Shown: in pieces, positions 1 through 10,338 of the stretch | Layout: every line of letters starts with the position of its first letter | How positions within the stretch are numbered: the stretch's first letter is position 1 | Source of the DNA: Magnetospirillum fulvum | GTDB taxonomy: Bacteria; Pseudomonadota; Alphaproteobacteria; Rhodospirillales; Magnetospirillaceae | Length of the DNA: 64,000 bases | Reading direction: 5' to 3' | Assembly (NCBI RefSeq): GCF_900108475.1 | Contig: NZ_FNWO01000013.1 | Span: forward strand, 45,230 to 109,229 | Notes under the pieces: generated by a model | What the model saw: only the letters and a program-made list of their open reading frames with translations | The model's database searches: none | What the model was told of the DNA's origin: nothing | Made by a program: the position numbers and the translations under genes

Positions 1-584
1 TCCAGCCCCTTGTCGAAATAATTGAGCGCCGCCGCCGCCACGCCATAGGAGCCCGAGCCCAGATAGATTTCGTTGAGATAGAGTTCGAGGATGTGATCCT
101 TGGTGAAGGCGCGTTCGATCCGAAGCGCCAGAATCGCTTCCTTGACCTTGCGCTCGATCGACACCTCGTTGGTCAGCAGGAAGTTCTTCGCCACCTGCTG
201 GGTGATCGTCGAGGCCCCGACCGGACGGCGGTCGGCCCCGATCCCCTTGTTGCGCAGATTGACGACGATGGCACGGGCAATGCCGACCGGGTCGATGCCG
301 GGATGGGTATAGAAGCTCTTATCCTCGGCGGAGAGGAAGGCATCCTTGACGATCTGGGGAATTGCCGTCAGCGGCACGAATACCCGCTTCTCGACGGCGT
401 ATTCCGCCACCAGCCGACCGTCGCCGCCATAGACCCGCGTCGTCACCGGCGGATCGTAATTGGCCAATTGATGGTAGTCGGGCAGATCGCGGCCGAAATG
501 CCAGAACGCGAACAGCACCCCTCCCGTCATCGTGATGGCAAGCAACAAGACCAGGCTGATAACGCCGAGCAAAAAACGGAACAT
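1..584 (-). CDS. mrcA: Penicillin-binding protein 1A, N-terminal part (runs off window)
   Basis: Class A PBP that polymerises and cross-links peptidoglycan from the outer face of the inner membrane. The frame starts at an ATG at 584 (MFRFLLG) and is still open at the window edge, giving 194 residues. One N-terminal transmembrane segment (about 5-28) is followed by the start of the GT51 transglycosylase domain: SAEDKSFYTHPGID (85-98, catalytic Glu87), GASTITQQVAKN (123-134) and LYLNEIYLGSGSYG (168-181). These are GT51 hallmarks. The transpeptidase domain lies outside the window. mrcA rather than pbpC or mrcB is inferred from the close fit to alphaproteobacterial PBP1A. Confidence 0.9.
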   Translation of the reverse strand, partial: MFRFLLGVISLVLLLAITMTGGVLFAFWHFGRDLPDYHQLANYDPPVTTRVYGGDGRLVAEYAVEKRVFVPLTAIPQIVKDAFLSAEDKSFYTHPGIDPVGIARAIVVNLRNKGIGADRRPVGASTITQQVAKNFLLTNEVSIERKVKEAILALRIERAFTKDHILELYLNEIYLGSGSYGVAAAALNYFDKGL

Positions 585-723
585 CGGAAACGGAACCTCC
601 GGCAACCGGCCCGGCCGGTCGGCCGGTCCTCGCGGGTGGTGACGCCTGGGGAAGATGCCCGACAGGCGCGGGGGCACCGCCCCCTTATACCGGCGAATAA
701 GTCAAATCAAAGGGTCGCCGGTC

Positions 724-1677
724 TTACTTGCAGCCCAGACGCTGACGGTCGGCATTGGCAGCCCGCTTGACCCGGTCGGGCATGTCGGGATGCTCGGCAA
801 ACAACAGGGTATAGGCGCGGCACGCCTGATCCTTCATGTCGAGCTGGCCGAACGAGGCCCCCAGTTTGTACAGCATGTCCGGAGCCTTGCTGTGCTTGGG
901 ATATTTCTTGTAGGCCTCGCCGAACAGCCGCGCCGATTGAGCGAAATCCTTGCGTTGGGAAAAGGCGATGTCGCCCAGCCAATATTGGGCGTTCCCGGCC
1001 AAAGCGTGGTTGGGATAGGTCTTCAGGAAAGTCTGGAACGCCCGCTCCGCCTCGTCGTAATCGCCCTTCTGCGCCAGCCCATAGGCCTCGTCATAAGCCG
1101 ATTGCGGATCCTTGGGCGCGGCAGGCGCGGCCGGAGCCGTCGCCGCCTTGGTCGCGGGCATCTGACCCAACAACGCCGGGCCGGGAGCCGGGCCAGCATT
1201 GCTGGCGGCGTTGGTGCCCGGCGCGACAGCGCCCTTGGGCGGGATCAGCACTGGCGCCCCGCTGGCGGTGGTCGCGGGCGGCGGCGGAACCGCAGCGGTG
1301 CCAGCAGAGGCGGCGGGCATCGACATCTGCGCGCCCTTGCCGTCCTGAAGCTCCTTGAAGCGCAGGTCGATATCGGCCTGCATCCGTTCAAGCTGCTTGG
1401 CAAGCTGGGCTGCCTTGAAATTGGCTTCCTCGACCTTGCCAGTCAGCTGGCGGTTGAGGTCTTCGAGTTCGTTGATACGGTCTTCCAACCGCGACGCCTG
1501 ATTACCGGCCAGCGGCACGTCCGAGCCGGACGAGGAGATCACGCCGCCTCCCATCGCCGGGGAGCGGATCACCGTGCCGCCATAGCCCCGGCTATCGCTT
1601 TGCGCCAGGGCCGTTTCCGGAACCACGCCGACGCAGATCAGAACGGACAAGGCGGAGAAGAGGAGCTGGCGTCGCAA
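724..1677 (-). CDS. cpoB: Tol-Pal system protein CpoB/YbgF
   Basis: Periplasmic TPR protein that links the Tol-Pal machine to PBP1B-driven septal peptidoglycan synthesis in E. coli. The 317 residues have an N-terminal signal peptide ending near ALAQ, a coiled-coil segment (about 60-110, EDRINELEDLNRQLTGK), a low-complexity Ala/Pro linker and C-terminal TPR repeats (about 190-317: DEAYGLAQKGDYDEAERAF, LAGNAQYWLGDIAF). This is the standard YbgF layout. It is the last gene of the tol-pal cluster. A terminator-like hairpin separates it from pal, so it may also have its own promoter. Confidence 0.93.
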   Translation of the reverse strand: MRRQLLFSALSVLICVGVVPETALAQSDSRGYGGTVIRSPAMGGGVISSSGSDVPLAGNQASRLEDRINELEDLNRQLTGKVEEANFKAAQLAKQLERMQADIDLRFKELQDGKGAQMSMPAASAGTAAVPPPPATTASGAPVLIPPKGAVAPGTNAASNAGPAPGPALLGQMPATKAATAPAAPAAPKDPQSAYDEAYGLAQKGDYDEAERAFQTFLKTYPNHALAGNAQYWLGDIAFSQRKDFAQSARLFGEAYKKYPKHSKAPDMLYKLGASFGQLDMKDQACRAYTLLFAEHPDMPDRVKRAANADRQRLGCK

Positions 1678-1781
1678 GGGATCAACCTTCGATTAGACGT
1701 TGCGCTCGCGGCGGGGCGAAGCCCGGACCGGAACCGGGGCGGGCCACCGCGCGTGAAGCGGCGATGGCGAAGCGAACAGAC

Positions 1782-1840
1782 AAAAAAGGGAAGGCGCCCG
1801 ACCGACCCGCCGGTCCAGGACCAGACGGACGGCGGGCGCC
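1782..1840 (-). terminator. Rho-independent terminator downstream of pal
   Basis: On the minus strand GGCGCCCG and CGGGCGCC pair around a GC-rich inner region and are followed by TTCCCTTTTTT. It lies 31 bp after the pal stop codon and before cpoB, so it should end or attenuate pal transcripts. Confidence 0.6.
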
Positions 1841-1870
1841 CCCTTACTCACACGTCGTGAGAGATCCTGA

Positions 1871-2368
1871 TTAGTTCAGGACGGTCACGCCGCGACGGTT
1901 CTGAGACCAGGCCGCCTCGTTCGAGCCGAGGGCAACCGGGCGCTCCTTGCCGTAGCTGACGACCTTGACGCGCGAAGCGGCAACGCCGTTGGCGATCAGG
2001 TATTCACGCACGGAATTCGCACGACGCTCGCCCAGGGCAAGGTTGTACTCGCGAGTGCCGCGCTCGTCGGCGTGGCCTTCGACGGTGAACGAGTAGTTCT
2101 GGTAGGTCTTCAGCCAGGCAGCCTGCTTGTCCAGGGTAGCCTTGGCGTCGGCCCGCAAGGACGACTTGTCGAGATCAAAGAAAACCCGGTCGCCGACGTT
2201 GGCGATGAAGTCTTCCTTCGAGCCCTTGACGATACCGGCCGGAGCGGTACGAGCCGGCGGCGGAGCGGAAACGCCACCGCCAGAAGCGGCGCCGGTGTTT
2301 TCAGGGGCGGATTCGCAAGCCGCGACCAGGGCGGCAGCGGCAACGATGCTGAGGAAACGCAGTTTCAT
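1871..2368 (-). CDS. pal: Peptidoglycan-associated lipoprotein Pal
   Basis: Outer-membrane lipoprotein that binds peptidoglycan and TolB. The start chosen is the ATG at 2368 (MKLRFLSIV), which has a GAGGGGGAG ribosome-binding site and directly begins a lipoprotein signal peptide; an upstream in-frame start would bury it. The lipobox LVAAC puts the lipidated Cys at residue 18. The C-terminal OmpA-like domain has FDLDKSSLR, EGHADERGTREYNLALGERR and VVSYGKERP, including the Asp and Arg positions that grip diaminopimelate. 165 residues is normal for the family. Downstream of tolB, with its own promoter. Confidence 0.96.
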   Translation of the reverse strand: MKLRFLSIVAAAALVAACESAPENTGAASGGGVSAPPPARTAPAGIVKGSKEDFIANVGDRVFFDLDKSSLRADAKATLDKQAAWLKTYQNYSFTVEGHADERGTREYNLALGERRANSVREYLIANGVAASRVKVVSYGKERPVALGSNEAAWSQNRRGVTVLN

Positions 2369-2514
2369 ATTTGAGGACTCCCCCTCAATGCGACGGGAAT
2401 TGAATTCCAAGATTGAGCCATAGAGAGCAATGCCGACGGGGGTCGGCAAGCTTCCAAAATGACGCCGACCACGGAGGGCGCGGCGTCATGAGGAACAAAC
2501 CCTAATCGGCGCGG

Positions 2515-2543
2515 ACTATACTAAGATAATCCTAGGGAATCAA
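2515..2543 (-). promoter_or_regulatory. Sigma70-type promoter of pal
   Basis: On the minus strand a TTGATT -35 box (2538-2543) and TATAGT -10 box (2515-2520) are separated by exactly 17 bp. The promoter overlaps the end of tolB, so pal can be made in excess over the tolQRAB products. Confidence 0.55.
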
Positions 2544-3878
2544 GGGGGACCACGCGGGGTCCGATCCATCGACGGGTGTAAGCAGGACCCGTTCGTTCAC
2601 GCCGGTCAGGTCAATCGTGTAGAGACGGACGGATTGGCCGCGTCCCCGCTCATCCGAGGGAGAATCACGCCAAAACGCCAAAACGCGTCCGTTCGGCGCC
2701 CAGGTCGGACCTTCGACCAGGAAGCCTTCGGCCAGCAGACGCTCGCCCAAACCGTCGGGACGCATGACACCTATGAAGAAACGCCCGCCCTTCTGCTTGG
2801 TAAAGGCGATCAGGTCGCCGCGCGGGCTCCAGACCGGAGTCGCATAGCGTCCATCGCCAAAGCTGATCCGGTTGGCTCCGCCGCCGCCCGCGCTCATCAC
2901 ATAAAGCTGCTGCCCGCCGCCGCGGTCGGATTCGAACACGATCTGCGACCCGTCGGGGGCATAGCTGGGAGCGGTATCAATCGCCGGATTGTTGGTGAGC
3001 CGCGCCTTGCTGCGGGTCATCAGGTTCATTTCGTAGATTTCGGTGTTGCCGTCCTCGGCCATGCTGAAGATGACCTTGTTGCCGTCGGGCGAGAAACGGG
3101 GCGCGAAGGTCATGCCGGGGAAATTCCCCAGCGCTTCCCGCCGACCGGTGTCGAGATTGAAGATATAGACCCGAGGCACCCCCCGGAAATAGGACAGGTA
3201 GGTGATCTCGCGGGCGCTGGGCGAGAAGCGGGGGGTCAGGACCAGTTCGCCGCCCTCGGTCAGGAAGCGATGATTCTCGCCATCCTGATCCATGATCGCC
3301 AGACGCTTCTTGCGGTCGTTCTTCGGACCGGATTCGGCAACATAGACGATCTGGGTGTCGAAATAGCCGTCCTCGCCGGTGACGCGCTTATAGATCGCGT
3401 CGGCGACCTTGTGCGACAGCCGCCGCCAATCGGCCGGGGACGAGGACAGGGTCCAGCCGGTCATATAGGCCTCGGACATCACGTCCCACAGCCGGAACTC
3501 GACCCGGATGCGGCCGTCCGGCCCGATCTCGGTCTTGCCCTGGACCAGAGCCTCGGCGTTGATCGCCTTCCAATCGGGGAAACGCGGCTGGATTTGCAGC
3601 GAGGCCACCGTCTGGATGAAGGCGCGGGGATCAATCGGCTTGAACAGGCCCGACCGTTCCAGATCGGCCGAAACCACGCGGGCGATATCGCGCCCGACCT
3701 GATTTTCCTGGCCGCTGGTCCCGGCGAAATCGGGGATGGCGATGGGCAAGGGACGCATCTGTCCGTTGGTGATGTCGATGCGCACCTGGGCACGGGTCGG
3801 ACTGGCGAAGGTCGCCAGTCCGAAGATCAGGGTGACGGCCACTGCCGCCAGCAAGCGGATGCGAGACATGAATATCAT
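2532..3878 (-). CDS. tolB: Tol-Pal system periplasmic protein TolB
   Basis: Periplasmic beta-propeller protein that shuttles between Pal and TolA during outer-membrane constriction. 448 residues with an N-terminal signal peptide (cleavage near SPTRAQ), an alpha/beta TolB_N domain (about 35-170) and a C-terminal six-bladed WD40-like propeller with repeated PRFSPDG, PSYAPDG, PVWSPRG and PTWAPNG blade motifs. The start codon overlaps the tolA stop by 4 bp (ATGA), which supports translational coupling. A second in-frame ATG three codons later is possible. Confidence 0.97.
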   Translation of the reverse strand: MIFMSRIRLLAAVAVTLIFGLATFASPTRAQVRIDITNGQMRPLPIAIPDFAGTSGQENQVGRDIARVVSADLERSGLFKPIDPRAFIQTVASLQIQPRFPDWKAINAEALVQGKTEIGPDGRIRVEFRLWDVMSEAYMTGWTLSSSPADWRRLSHKVADAIYKRVTGEDGYFDTQIVYVAESGPKNDRKKRLAIMDQDGENHRFLTEGGELVLTPRFSPSAREITYLSYFRGVPRVYIFNLDTGRREALGNFPGMTFAPRFSPDGNKVIFSMAEDGNTEIYEMNLMTRSKARLTNNPAIDTAPSYAPDGSQIVFESDRGGGQQLYVMSAGGGGANRISFGDGRYATPVWSPRGDLIAFTKQKGGRFFIGVMRPDGLGERLLAEGFLVEGPTWAPNGRVLAFWRDSPSDERGRGQSVRLYTIDLTGVNERVLLTPVDGSDPAWSPLIP

Positions 3879-4828
3879 CTTCCTGCCGCGAATTTCGGGT
3901 TGAAGGCGAGAGTGAAGTCTTTGAACTGATCGTACTTGTTGACCGGAATCGGCAACGGACTGGCGGCGCGAACGGCACGGCGGGCGCTGTCGGCGGCGGC
4001 CTGATAATACGGGTTCAGCATCTGGACGGCGTCGGGCACGATCTGGGCGTCGGTGACGGTTCCGTCGGGCAGCACCGAAACGCGGACCAGCACGATCAGC
4101 TTGTCGGCATCCTTGGCCCCGGCCGGAACATTCCAGAACCGCTCGACATGGGCGCGGATCGCGTCCTTTTCCGTCATCGAGACCGTCTCGTTAGGATTGT
4201 GCATGCTCGATCCGCGCACCGATTGCGGCTGCGGCTGGGTCGCCGATTTGGCTTCGGGCGTCGAGGATTTCAGCTTCTCCGCCGATTTCAGCAGCTTGTC
4301 GAGTTCGTCCTGCGGCTGTTGCGGCTTTTTCTTGTCGACCGACTTCAACAGCGAATCAAGCTCGTCCTTGACGTCCTTCTGCGGCTTGGGCGGCTCGGGA
4401 CGCGGCTGCGGTTTCGGCGGCTCGGGCTTCGGCTCGGGACGCGGTTCGGGTTTGGGCACCGGCGCGGGTTCAGGCTCGGGCTTCGGCTCGGGCTTGGGCG
4501 GCGGCGGTGTCGGAGTGGGAGGCGGTGGCGGCGGAGCCGGGGCCGGAGTGGGCGGCGGCGGCGGCGTCGGTTTGGGTTCGGGTTTGACCGGCTCGGGCTT
4601 GGGCGGCTCGGGAGTCGGTTCGGCGGTCTTCTGCGGTTCGGGCTGGGGCTTGTCGTCGCGCAAGGGGGGCGGATTGGTCTTGGCCCCGATCGGCACGATA
4701 TCGACGATCATCGGAGTCTCCTCGACCGGCGGTTCGCGCCAGAATTGAGGGAGTCCGAAAATCGCCAACAGCACTACCAGAAAGTGCAGAAGGCCGGAAT
4801 AGATATAGCTTTCCCGCCGGATTTCCAT
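3875..4828 (-). CDS. tolA: Cell envelope integrity protein TolA
   Basis: Inner-membrane anchored protein that transmits TolQR proton-motive energy to TolB/Pal. 317 residues: one N-terminal transmembrane helix (about 10-30), a very long Pro/Glu/Lys-rich stalk (about 55-160) in place of the Ala/Lys helical stalk of E. coli, a charged [18 protein letters not shown] region, and a C-terminal TonB-like domain (about 220-317, [15 protein letters not shown] and [11 protein letters not shown]). The proline-rich stalk is common in alphaproteobacteria. Lies 8 bp after tolR and overlaps tolB. Confidence 0.95.
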   Translation of the reverse strand: MEIRRESYIYSGLLHFLVVLLAIFGLPQFWREPPVEETPMIVDIVPIGAKTNPPPLRDDKPQPEPQKTAEPTPEPPKPEPVKPEPKPTPPPPPTPAPAPPPPPPTPTPPPPKPEPKPEPEPAPVPKPEPRPEPKPEPPKPQPRPEPPKPQKDVKDELDSLLKSVDKKKPQQPQDELDKLLKSAEKLKSSTPEAKSATQPQPQSVRGSSMHNPNETVSMTEKDAIRAHVERFWNVPAGAKDADKLIVLVRVSVLPDGTVTDAQIVPDAVQMLNPYYQAAADSARRAVRAASPLPIPVNKYDQFKDFTLAFNPKFAAGR

Positions 4829-4836
4829 GACGCGCC

Positions 4837-5286
4837 CTAGCGTTTCGCCTTGGCGCCGTCGGCGGCGCCCCGGACCTCTGTGACCAGGGCAACCTTGGGG
4901 AAGCCGGCGGCGCTCAGCACCCCCATAACCTCCATCACCCGACCGTAATCGATGGTTTTGTCACCGCGGACAAAGATCCGGGTTTCAGGCTTTTGCGAGG
5001 TGATCGCCTGCAAGCGGGGGGCAAGATCCTCCAGCTTGACCTCGGTTTCCTGAATCCAGATCTTGCCGTGGGCATCGACGGTGACCGACAGCGGCGTGTC
5101 GTCGCCTTTCAGCGGCGTCGCCTGGGTCTTGGGCAGATCGACCTGGACCCCGGCGGTCAGCAACGGCGCCGTCACCATGAAGATGATCAGCAACACCAGC
5201 ATCACGTCGACCATCGGGGTCACGTTGATCTCGGCCATCGGCCGGAATTTGGCCTTGCCCCGGCGATTGCCGACCGAGGCGCCCAT
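4837..5286 (-). CDS. tolR: Tol-Pal system protein TolR
   Basis: ExbD/TolR family proton-channel subunit. 149 residues with one transmembrane helix (about 25-45, VDVMLVLLIIFMVTAPLL) that holds the conserved proton-relay Asp27, followed by a periplasmic domain with FVRGDKTIDYGRVMEVM. The start overlaps the tolQ stop by one base, so the two are coupled. Acts with TolQ in the inner membrane. Confidence 0.96.
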   Translation of the reverse strand: MGASVGNRRGKAKFRPMAEINVTPMVDVMLVLLIIFMVTAPLLTAGVQVDLPKTQATPLKGDDTPLSVTVDAHGKIWIQETEVKLEDLAPRLQAITSQKPETRIFVRGDKTIDYGRVMEVMGVLSAAGFPKVALVTEVRGAADGAKAKR

Positions 5287-6011
5287 CAGATCTTCTCCTC
5301 CAGTTGACGCGACAAGATCGCGCCGAACTCGCCGGCGAAGTTCTCCAGCCGCTTGCCATAGCGGTCGAGGTCGGTGGAGATTTTGTTATAGGCGATCACC
5401 GCCGGGATGGCCGCGACCAGACCGAGAGCGGTGGCGAACAGCGCCTCGGCGATGCCGGGAGCGACGACGGCGAGCGAGGTGTTCTTTGTCGCCGCGATCG
5501 ACTGGAAGCTGTTCATGATGCCCCACACGGTGCCGAACAGGCCGACGAACGGCGCGGTCGAACCGACCGAGGCGAGGAAGCCCAGGCGGCGTTCCAGCAA
5601 ATCCATCTCACGGCCGAGCGTCACGTTCATCACCCGGTCGATCCGCTGGGGCAGACTGGCCCGCGTGGTGTCACGGTCGGCCAGCCCCTTGGCGGCGGTA
5701 CGGCGCCATTCCCGCATCGCGGCGACGAACACCGACGACATCGGGTCGAGCGGTCGCGAGCCGATCCGGTCGTACAATTCTTCGAGCGAGCCGCCCGACC
5801 AGAACGATTCCTCGAATTGATCGGCGCGCTGGGTGAGCTGACGCACCTTCATGATCTTGTCGAAGATGATCGCCCAGCACCAGAACGAGGCGCCGATCAG
5901 CGCCAGCATCACCAACTTGACGATGACGTCGGCGCGCATGAACAGCGCCCACATCGAGAGGTCATGCTGCATGGCCGCGCCCGCGACCGCCGCCGTCTGC
6001 GTTGGATCCAT
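5286..6011 (-). CDS. tolQ: Tol-Pal system protein TolQ
   Basis: ExbB/TolQ family subunit that forms the pentameric proton channel around TolR. About 241 residues from the ATG at 6011 (MDPTQTAAV). A longer frame from a TTG at 6038 would overlap ybgC and is less likely. Three transmembrane regions are visible (about 25-45, 145-165 and 180-200), with [20 protein letters not shown] and [19 protein letters not shown], the typical MotA/TolQ/ExbB channel motifs. First tol gene after ybgC, 5 bp downstream of it. Confidence 0.96.
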   Translation of the reverse strand: MDPTQTAAVAGAAMQHDLSMWALFMRADVIVKLVMLALIGASFWCWAIIFDKIMKVRQLTQRADQFEESFWSGGSLEELYDRIGSRPLDPMSSVFVAAMREWRRTAAKGLADRDTTRASLPQRIDRVMNVTLGREMDLLERRLGFLASVGSTAPFVGLFGTVWGIMNSFQSIAATKNTSLAVVAPGIAEALFATALGLVAAIPAVIAYNKISTDLDRYGKRLENFAGEFGAILSRQLEEKI

Positions 6012-6016
6012 GATAT

Positions 6017-6433
6017 CTACTGCCTTTCGCTGATCCAAGTCCCGAACAGGTCGCGCATCGCGGCTGGAAGCCGCGTCGGCCTGCCCGACAGGGTGATATA
6101 GCCCAGGCGCACGCCGATACGCACTAATTCCGTGCCATCGTCGTTGCGCCGGATGATCTGATCGAGGTCGAGACTGGCCCCGCCAAGCGCGCGCAGTTCG
6201 GTCTCGACCGTCAACAGGTCGTCCAGCCGCGCCGGTCGCAAAAAGTCAACGACAGCGCGGCGAACGGCAAAGGCGGTGCCGTCCTGCAACAGGGTCTGCT
6301 GGCTGATCCCCAGCTCGCGCACCATCTCGGTGCGGGCGCGCTCTGCGAAATTCAGATAGCAGGAATGATAGACGATGCCGCCTGCGTCGGTATCCTCGTA
6401 ATACACTCGGACCGGGTGGAGATGACGCGGCAT
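6017..6433 (-). CDS. ybgC: YbgC-family acyl-CoA thioesterase
   Basis: Hot-dog fold thioesterase, first gene of the classical tol-pal operon. The 138 residues show VYYEDTDAGGIVYHSCYLNF (the YbgC/4-hydroxybenzoyl-CoA thioesterase active-site motif with catalytic Asp) and FAERARTEMVRELG. The ATG at 6433 shares one base with the ruvB stop (TGATG). In E. coli YbgC acts on acyl-CoA or acyl-ACP and associates with phospholipid enzymes; the substrate here is not known. Confidence 0.93.
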   Translation of the reverse strand: MPRHLHPVRVYYEDTDAGGIVYHSCYLNFAERARTEMVRELGISQQTLLQDGTAFAVRRAVVDFLRPARLDDLLTVETELRALGGASLDLDQIIRRNDDGTELVRIGVRLGYITLSGRPTRLPAAMRDLFGTWISERQ

Positions 6434-7476
6434 CAAAACTCCTCCGTCGGATCGGCCAGCAAATCGAGCTGGTCGGGCATCTCGCGCGGCGGCGTCAGCC
6501 CAAGATGGCGATAGCCGCTCGCCGACAGCATCCGCCCGCGCGGAGTCCGTTGCAGCAAGCCCTGTTGCAGCAGATAGGGCTCGACCACTTCCTCCAGCGT
6601 ATCGCGGCTTTCCGACAGCGCCGCCGCCAGGGTTTCGACCCCCACCGGGCCACCGGCGTAATCGCTGGCGATGCGGCCGAGATAGCGGCGGTCCATCGCG
6701 TCCAGCCCCATCCGATCGACCTCAAGGCGCCGCAACGCGGCATCGGCAATCTGGGCATCGACCGGCAGCCGCCCGGCGACGGTGGCGAAGTCGCGCACCC
6801 GGCGCAACAGCCGCCCGGCCACGCGCGGGGTGCCGCGCGAGCGGCGGGCCACTTCGCCAGCTCCGTCCTCGGTCATCGCCAATCCCAACACTCCGGCTCC
6901 GCGCCGCACGATCGCTTCCATTTCCTCGGGCAAATAGAAATTCATCCGGCACGGAATGCCGAACCGCTCCCGCAAAGGCGTGGTCAGCAAACCGGACCGG
7001 GTCGTCGCTCCGACCAGGGTAAAGCGAGGCAGATCGATCCGGACCGACCGCGCCGCCGGACCTTCGCCGATGATCAGATCGAGCTGAAAGTCCTCCATCG
7101 CAGGATAGAGGACTTCCTCTATGGCAGGATTAAGGCGATGAATCTCGTCGATGAACAGAACGTCGCGCGGCTCCAGATTGGTCAGCAGCGCCGCTAGATC
7201 GCCCGCCCGCTGAATCACCGGCCCCGACGTGGCCCGAAATCCTACCCCCAGTTCGCGGGCGACGATCTGGGCCAGCGTCGTCTTGCCCAGACCGGGCGGG
7301 CCGTGGAACAGCACATGGTCAAGCGCCTCGCCCCTCGCCCGCGCCGCGTCGATGAACACCTTCAGATTGTCGCAGACGCTGCGCTGACCGATGAAATCGT
7401 CCAGGATCAGCGGCCGCACCGACGCCTCGCTATCCTCGGCCGCTTGCTGGGGAGAAACCACGCGAGGCTCGCTCAT
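6433..7476 (-). CDS. ruvB: Holliday junction branch migration helicase RuvB
   Basis: Hexameric AAA+ motor that drives branch migration with RuvA. 347 residues: Walker [10 protein letters not shown] (59-67), Walker [10 protein letters not shown] (about 105-113), sensor 1 LVGATTRSG, arginine-finger region [14 protein letters not shown] and the C-terminal winged-helix domain ending in RTPRGR. Start overlaps the ruvA stop by 4 bp (ATGA). Confidence 0.98.
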   Translation of the reverse strand: MSEPRVVSPQQAAEDSEASVRPLILDDFIGQRSVCDNLKVFIDAARARGEALDHVLFHGPPGLGKTTLAQIVARELGVGFRATSGPVIQRAGDLAALLTNLEPRDVLFIDEIHRLNPAIEEVLYPAMEDFQLDLIIGEGPAARSVRIDLPRFTLVGATTRSGLLTTPLRERFGIPCRMNFYLPEEMEAIVRRGAGVLGLAMTEDGAGEVARRSRGTPRVAGRLLRRVRDFATVAGRLPVDAQIADAALRRLEVDRMGLDAMDRRYLGRIASDYAGGPVGVETLAAALSESRDTLEEVVEPYLLQQGLLQRTPRGRMLSASGYRHLGLTPPREMPDQLDLLADPTEEF

Positions 7477-8105
7477 CGCAGCATGTCCCGACCCAGCCGC
7501 TTCAGCGCCGCGCCGATCAAAGCGGGCACCTCGGCCTGCTCGCCCAACTCGGCGGCAACCAACCCGACCACCTCGAAGGCTTCAAGCCGACGATAGCCAA
7601 GATTGACCAGCGCCGACACCGCATCCTCGATCGGTCCAGCGGCAGCGGGCGCAAAGCTGCCGCCCCCGCCCGCGACCGAGACGGCGCCGGGCGGCACGCT
7701 GGCGATACCGCCCGCTTTGTCCTTCAGTTCGGTCAAAATCCTGAGCGCCAGCTTTGGCCCGACGCCATTGGCCCGGGTCAGCCCGGCCTTGTCCCCGGCG
7801 GCCAGCGTCCGCAACAACTGATCGGGCGTCAGCACCGACAAAATCGACAGCGCCACCCGCGCCCCCACCCCCTGCACCGTCGTCAGTAGGCGGAACCAGT
7901 CGCGCTCGCCGCTTTCGGCGAAGCCGTAAAGCTGGATCGCATCCTCGCGGACATGGGTTTCGACCAGCAGGGTCACCCCGGTTCCGGGCGCGAGCCGGGC
8001 CAGGGTCCGCCCCGAGCAGGACACCAGATAGCCGACGCCGCCGACATCAATCACCGCCCAATCCTCGCCGACCGAATCGACGGTGCCGCGCAGACGGGCG
8101 ATCAT
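7473..8105 (-). CDS. ruvA: Holliday junction DNA helicase subunit RuvA
   Basis: Tetrameric junction-binding protein. 210 residues: N-terminal OB domain ([28 protein letters not shown]), helix-hairpin-helix domain II ([20 protein letters not shown] and [19 protein letters not shown]) and a C-terminal RuvB-binding three-helix domain after an Ala/Pro/Gly-rich linker (about 140-160). Overlaps the ruvC stop by 4 bp. Confidence 0.97.
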   Translation of the reverse strand: MIARLRGTVDSVGEDWAVIDVGGVGYLVSCSGRTLARLAPGTGVTLLVETHVREDAIQLYGFAESGERDWFRLLTTVQGVGARVALSILSVLTPDQLLRTLAAGDKAGLTRANGVGPKLALRILTELKDKAGGIASVPPGAVSVAGGGGSFAPAAAGPIEDAVSALVNLGYRRLEAFEVVGLVAAELGEQAEVPALIGAALKRLGRDMLR

Positions 8106-8602
8106 GACCGCACCGCTTGGTCGAGGCGCTTGCGGGTGCCGAGATGGTGGGCGTGGCAGATCGCGACCGCCAGGGCATCGGCGGCATCGGGGGTTTCAGC
8201 CAGGCAGCCGGGCAGCAGAGTCCGGACCATCATCCCCACCTGCTCCTTGGCGGCACGGCCGGTGCCGACCACCGCCTGCTTGATCCGGGTCGGCGCGTAT
8301 TCGCCCACCATCAGCCCGGCGCGGGCGGGAACCAACAAAGCGATGCCGCGCGCCTGACCCAACTTCAGGGTGCTTTCGGGGTTTTTGTTGACGAAGGTTT
8401 CCTCGACCGCCGCCTCCTCGGGCGAGAAGGCGGCCAGGATCGCGGCGATACCGTCATGGAGCTGGACCAGACGCTCGGCCAGACTGAGGGACGCATCCGA
8501 ACGAACGACACCGTCGGCGACGTGGCGCAGACGGTTGTCGGTCATGTCGATGATGCCCCAGCCGGTCTGGCGCAAGCCCGGGTCGAGACCCAGCACCCTC
8601 AT
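8102..8602 (-). CDS. ruvC: Crossover junction endodeoxyribonuclease RuvC
   Basis: Holliday-junction resolvase. 166 residues with the RNase-H-like acidic residues: Asp7 in [16 protein letters not shown], Glu in [12 protein letters not shown] and Asp in [14 protein letters not shown]. First of the ruvCAB run and 30 bp after yebC, which supports one transcript yebC-ruvC-ruvA-ruvB-ybgC-tolQRAB. Confidence 0.97.
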   Translation of the reverse strand: MRVLGLDPGLRQTGWGIIDMTDNRLRHVADGVVRSDASLSLAERLVQLHDGIAAILAAFSPEEAAVEETFVNKNPESTLKLGQARGIALLVPARAGLMVGEYAPTRIKQAVVGTGRAAKEQVGMMVRTLLPGCLAETPDAADALAVAICHAHHLGTRKRLDQAVRS

Positions 8603-8632
8603 AGCCTGAAGTCTCCCGTGGGCCGTGGCGGA

Positions 8633-9385
8633 TCAGCCGCCCAGGCGTTCCATGATCGCGTCGGGAATCTCGAAATTGGCCTGGACCCGCTGGACGTCGT
8701 CATTGTCCTCCAGCGCTTCCAGCAACTTCATCAGCGTCTTGGCGGTATCTTCGTCGGACACCGGGACGGCGGTCTGGGGCTTCCAGTCCAGCCGGGCGTA
8801 TTCCGGCGTGCCGAAGCGGGCTTCCAGCGCATCGCGCACCACCGCCAGATCGTCGGGCGCACAGGTGATCTCGTGCCCCTCGTCGTCGGTCTCGACATTG
8901 TCGGCCCCGGCGTCGAGCGCACCTTCGAACATCTGGTCGGCGGTGCCGGTCACCAGCGGATAGCGGATCGCGCCGACGCGGTCGAACATGAACGACACCG
9001 AATTGGTTTCGCCCAGCGCACCGCCGTTCTTGGTGAAGGCCGAACGGATTTCCGACGCGGTGCGATTGCGGTTGTCGGTCAGACCCTCGACGATGATCGC
9101 GACCGAGCCGGGGCCATAGCCCTCGTAGCGGACTTCTTCGTAATTGGTGTCGTCGCCGCCACCGCTGCCGCGCTTGATCGCGCGGTCGATGGTGTCTTTC
9201 GACATGTTGGCCCCGCGCGCCGCCATCACCGCCGCGCGCAGACGTGGATTCGACGCCGGATCGGGCAGCCCCGATCGGGCCGACACCGTCAATTCGCGGA
9301 TCAGCTTGGTGAAGATCTTGGCGCGCTTGGCGTCCTGGGCACCCTTGCGGTGCATGATGTTCTTGAACTGCGAATGACCGGCCAT
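8633..9385 (-). CDS. yebC: YebC/PmpR-family transcriptional regulator
   Basis: Widely conserved YebC-family protein; members act as DNA-binding regulators, and recent work on the family implicates some in relieving ribosome stalling. The start is the ATG at 9385 ([21 protein letters not shown]), the invariant YebC N-terminus; the frame is open upstream but not conserved. 250 residues with [19 protein letters not shown], RAIKRGSGG and [19 protein letters not shown] family motifs. Usual genomic position next to ruvC. Confidence 0.95.
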   Translation of the reverse strand: MAGHSQFKNIMHRKGAQDAKRAKIFTKLIRELTVSARSGLPDPASNPRLRAAVMAARGANMSKDTIDRAIKRGSGGGDDTNYEEVRYEGYGPGSVAIIVEGLTDNRNRTASEIRSAFTKNGGALGETNSVSFMFDRVGAIRYPLVTGTADQMFEGALDAGADNVETDDEGHEITCAPDDLAVVRDALEARFGTPEYARLDWKPQTAVPVSDEDTAKTLMKLLEALEDNDDVQRVQANFEIPDAIMERLGG

Positions 9386-9522
9386 GGTCCCGTGCGAGTC
9401 CCCTGATGAAATGGAGAACGGGCCGTGCCCACGCCACGAGCGGTGGCGGGCGACGACCGCGATGCCCCGATTACGCCAAAGCCGACGACATGGCAAGACC
9501 CGTGCATGCGCCGACCACTTGT

Positions 9523-10338
9523 TTATCCCGGCCAACACTCCTGCAAGCGCGGCCCCAAACGCAGCGGCGCGACCCGAACCGCCTGTCCGCTGCGGTCATC
9601 GGTTTCGATCATCACCCCGCAGATCGTGCCGGGGCCTTCGGACGGCGACAGCCGCTCGCCCGGCACCTTGCGGACGAATTTATGGATCGCCGGACCCTTT
9701 TTCATCCCGATCACCGAATCATAATCGCCGCACATCCCGGCATCGGTCAGATAGGCGGTGCCGCCCGGCAGAATCTGCGCGTCGGCGGTCGGAATGTGGG
9801 AATGGGTGCCGACGACCAGACTGACCCGGCCGTCGAGGACGTGACCCAGTGCCATCTTCTCGCTGCTGGCTTCGGCGTGGACATCGACGATGATCGCATC
9901 GACCCCGCCCGGCCCCATCCGCAGCCGGGTCAACTCGCGCTCCAGCGCGGCGAAGGGGCAATCGAGCGGGTCCATGAACAACCGCCCCATCACCTGGATC
10001 ACCGCGACCCGGCGACCGCGTGCCAGGGCATAGACCCCGCTTCCCTTGCCCGGAGTCCCAGGAGGAAAGTTCAGCGCCCGCAACAGCCGGGGTTCGGAAT
10101 CGATGTAGGGCAGAATCTCGCGATGGTCCCAGGCATGGTTGCCCAAGGTCACCACATCGACACCGGCGGCAAAGAATTCGTCGCAGACCTTGGGGGTCAG
10201 TCCGAAGCCATGGGCGGCGTTCTCGCCGTTCAACACGACGAAATCGGGCGACAGACGAGCCCGGATGTCCTTCATCCGCGCCAAAATGGCGTCACGGCCG
10301 GCGCGACCGACCACGTCACCCAGGAAAAGCAATCTCAT
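9523..10338 (-). CDS. YmdB-family metallophosphoesterase
   Basis: TIGR00282/YmdB-type calcineurin-like phosphodiesterase. The start is the ATG at 10338 ([18 protein letters not shown]), coupled by ATGA to the 5-FCL stop. 271 residues with the metal-binding motifs GDVVG (Asp8), [30 protein letters not shown] and [13 protein letters not shown]. In Bacillus the YmdB enzyme hydrolyses 2',3'- and 3',5'-cyclic nucleotides; the substrate here is inferred only by family. Confidence 0.88.
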   Translation of the reverse strand: MRLLFLGDVVGRAGRDAILARMKDIRARLSPDFVVLNGENAAHGFGLTPKVCDEFFAAGVDVVTLGNHAWDHREILPYIDSEPRLLRALNFPPGTPGKGSGVYALARGRRVAVIQVMGRLFMDPLDCPFAALERELTRLRMGPGGVDAIIVDVHAEASSEKMALGHVLDGRVSLVVGTHSHIPTADAQILPGGTAYLTDAGMCGDYDSVIGMKKGPAIHKFVRKVPGERLSPSEGPGTICGVMIETDDRSGQAVRVAPLRLGPRLQECWPG